Below, in pieces: positions 32,395-33,019 of a stretch of DNA of 33,019 bases. Numbering within the stretch: the stretch's first letter is position 1; every line of letters starts with the position of its first letter. Location: the NCBI GenBank assembly GCA_947178025.1, contig CAMWWU010000005.1:1-33019 (forward strand), in the 5' to 3' direction. The position numbers and the translations under genes were made by a program. The DNA is from an uncultured Alistipes sp. GTDB lineage: Bacteria > Bacteroidota > Bacteroidia > Bacteroidales > Rikenellaceae. The notes beneath the pieces were generated by a model that ran no database searches, had not been told where the DNA came from, and saw only the letters and a program-made list of their open reading frames with translations.

Positions 32395-33019
32395 CTACCG
32401 GACGGTCAGCTCGACGATGAAGTCCGTCGACACGGGACGCTCGCCCAGCACGAGCACCACGCCCTCGTCGTTCTGGCGGAAGGCGATCTTTTCGCCGCCG
32501 AAGTGCACGGCGCTGCGCACGCGCTCCCCGCGCAGCGGCACGAAGAGCTCCGTGTCGGGCCAGTCGAAGACATGGACCCAAACCCGGTCGCCGCGGCGGG
32601 TCGTCACGCCCCACGCGCGCGGAGAGACGGGGCCCGCCTCCGTGCCGTAGATCGTTTCGCCGTTCGCACGCAGCCACTCGCCGATGCCGGAGAGCCGCTC
32701 CAGCGCTGCGGCCGGCAGTGCGCCGTCGGGCTGCGGACCGATGTTGAGCAGCAGGTTGCCGCCGCGGCCGGCAGCCCCCGCCAGGTAGCGCACCAGCTCG
32801 TCGGTGCTCTTGTAGTTGCGATCGGTGACGCTGTAACCCCACGTGCCGTTCATCGTCTGGCAGGTTTCCAGCGGCAGCCGGCTCACCTCCTGGCCCGACA
32901 TGCCGGCGGTATTCTCGCCCGGCAGATCGCGCTCGAACGCCTGGGCATCTCCCCCGGGCCTCGGGGTCTTGTGATTGCTGTTGATGACCAGACACCCCGG
33001 CTGCAAGTCGTGGATCAAC
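32395..33019 (-). CDS. GH29 alpha-L-fucosidase, C-terminal part
   Basis: Partial gene: the 3' end (about 208 codons) is in the window and the 5' part, with the catalytic nucleophile, is beyond the right edge. A TTG at 33018 is not a real start. GH29 features are LIHDLQPGCLVINSNHKTPR, TMNGTWGYSVTDRNYKSTDE, LLLNIGPQPDGALP and IGEWLRANGETIYGT, ending in a small beta-sandwich. The family removes terminal alpha-L-fucose from host glycans, mucin or plant xyloglucan. It is separated from the 1037-residue protein by a bidirectional terminator. Confidence 0.93.
   Translation of the reverse strand, partial: LIHDLQPGCLVINSNHKTPRPGGDAQAFERDLPGENTAGMSGQEVSRLPLETCQTMNGTWGYSVTDRNYKSTDELVRYLAGAAGRGGNLLLNIGPQPDGALPAAALERLSGIGEWLRANGETIYGTEAGPVSPRAWGVTTRRGDRVWVHVFDWPDTELFVPLRGERVRSAVHFGGEKIAFRQNDEGVVLVLGERPVSTDFIVELTVR

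Overview
The window looks like the chromosome of a high-GC member of the Bacteroidota, most likely a gut bacterium close to Alistipes/Rikenellaceae. The phylum call rests on repeated TAnnTTTG -7 promoter elements, A-rich leaders in place of strong Shine-Dalgarno sites, lipoprotein and secreted glycan-degrading enzymes, Ser-type sulfatases, a GH29 fucosidase, and Bacteroidota-type families such as DUF4954. The genus is inference from GC content and gene content. No IS element, phage gene, CRISPR array, rRNA or tRNA was seen.

Left region (1-8443): a glycan/sugar locus. Reading leftwards on the minus strand are a LacI regulator, a secreted protein with about nine DxDxDG (FG-GAP/VCBS) repeats, a DapA/NanA-family aldolase, a sodium/solute symporter and a Ser-type sulfatase cut by the window edge. 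Divergent from the regulator is a ribulokinase-like FGGY kinase. Near-identical palindromes (core TAAAACGTTTTA) lie on both sides of lacI: one beside overlapping divergent promoters, one just before the FG-GAP gene. This suggests one regulator controls both arms.

Middle region (8444-19240): first a tight three-gene cassette of unknown function (DUF4954 beta-helix protein, vWA protein with a full MIDAS, kinase-like protein with an altered HRD motif fused to WG-like repeats). Housekeeping genes follow: trxB, rnz and a TrmH-type methyltransferase, then pdxA, a cupin, thrS and infC. infC has no ATG/GTG/TTG start that would include its conserved N-terminus and probably begins at ATC. The rpmI-rplT genes usually found next to it are absent here.

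Right region (19241-33019): accessory genes, many concerned with glycans. They are a heparinase II/III-type lipoprotein overlapping a LuxE-like adenylate-forming gene, a divergent pair (MptE-like/DUF115 protein and GT2 glycosyltransferase), a lipoprotein Ser-type sulfatase, a small ABM-family protein, rarA, an orphan ECF sigma factor, a 1037-residue secreted protein that resembles an undescribed glycoside hydrolase, and the C-terminal part of a GH29 alpha-L-fucosidase. Strong hairpins mark most convergent gene ends.

The strongest candidates for undescribed biology are the DUF4954/vWA/pseudokinase-WG cassette, the LacI regulon with its palindromic divergent promoter, and the 1037-residue secreted protein.
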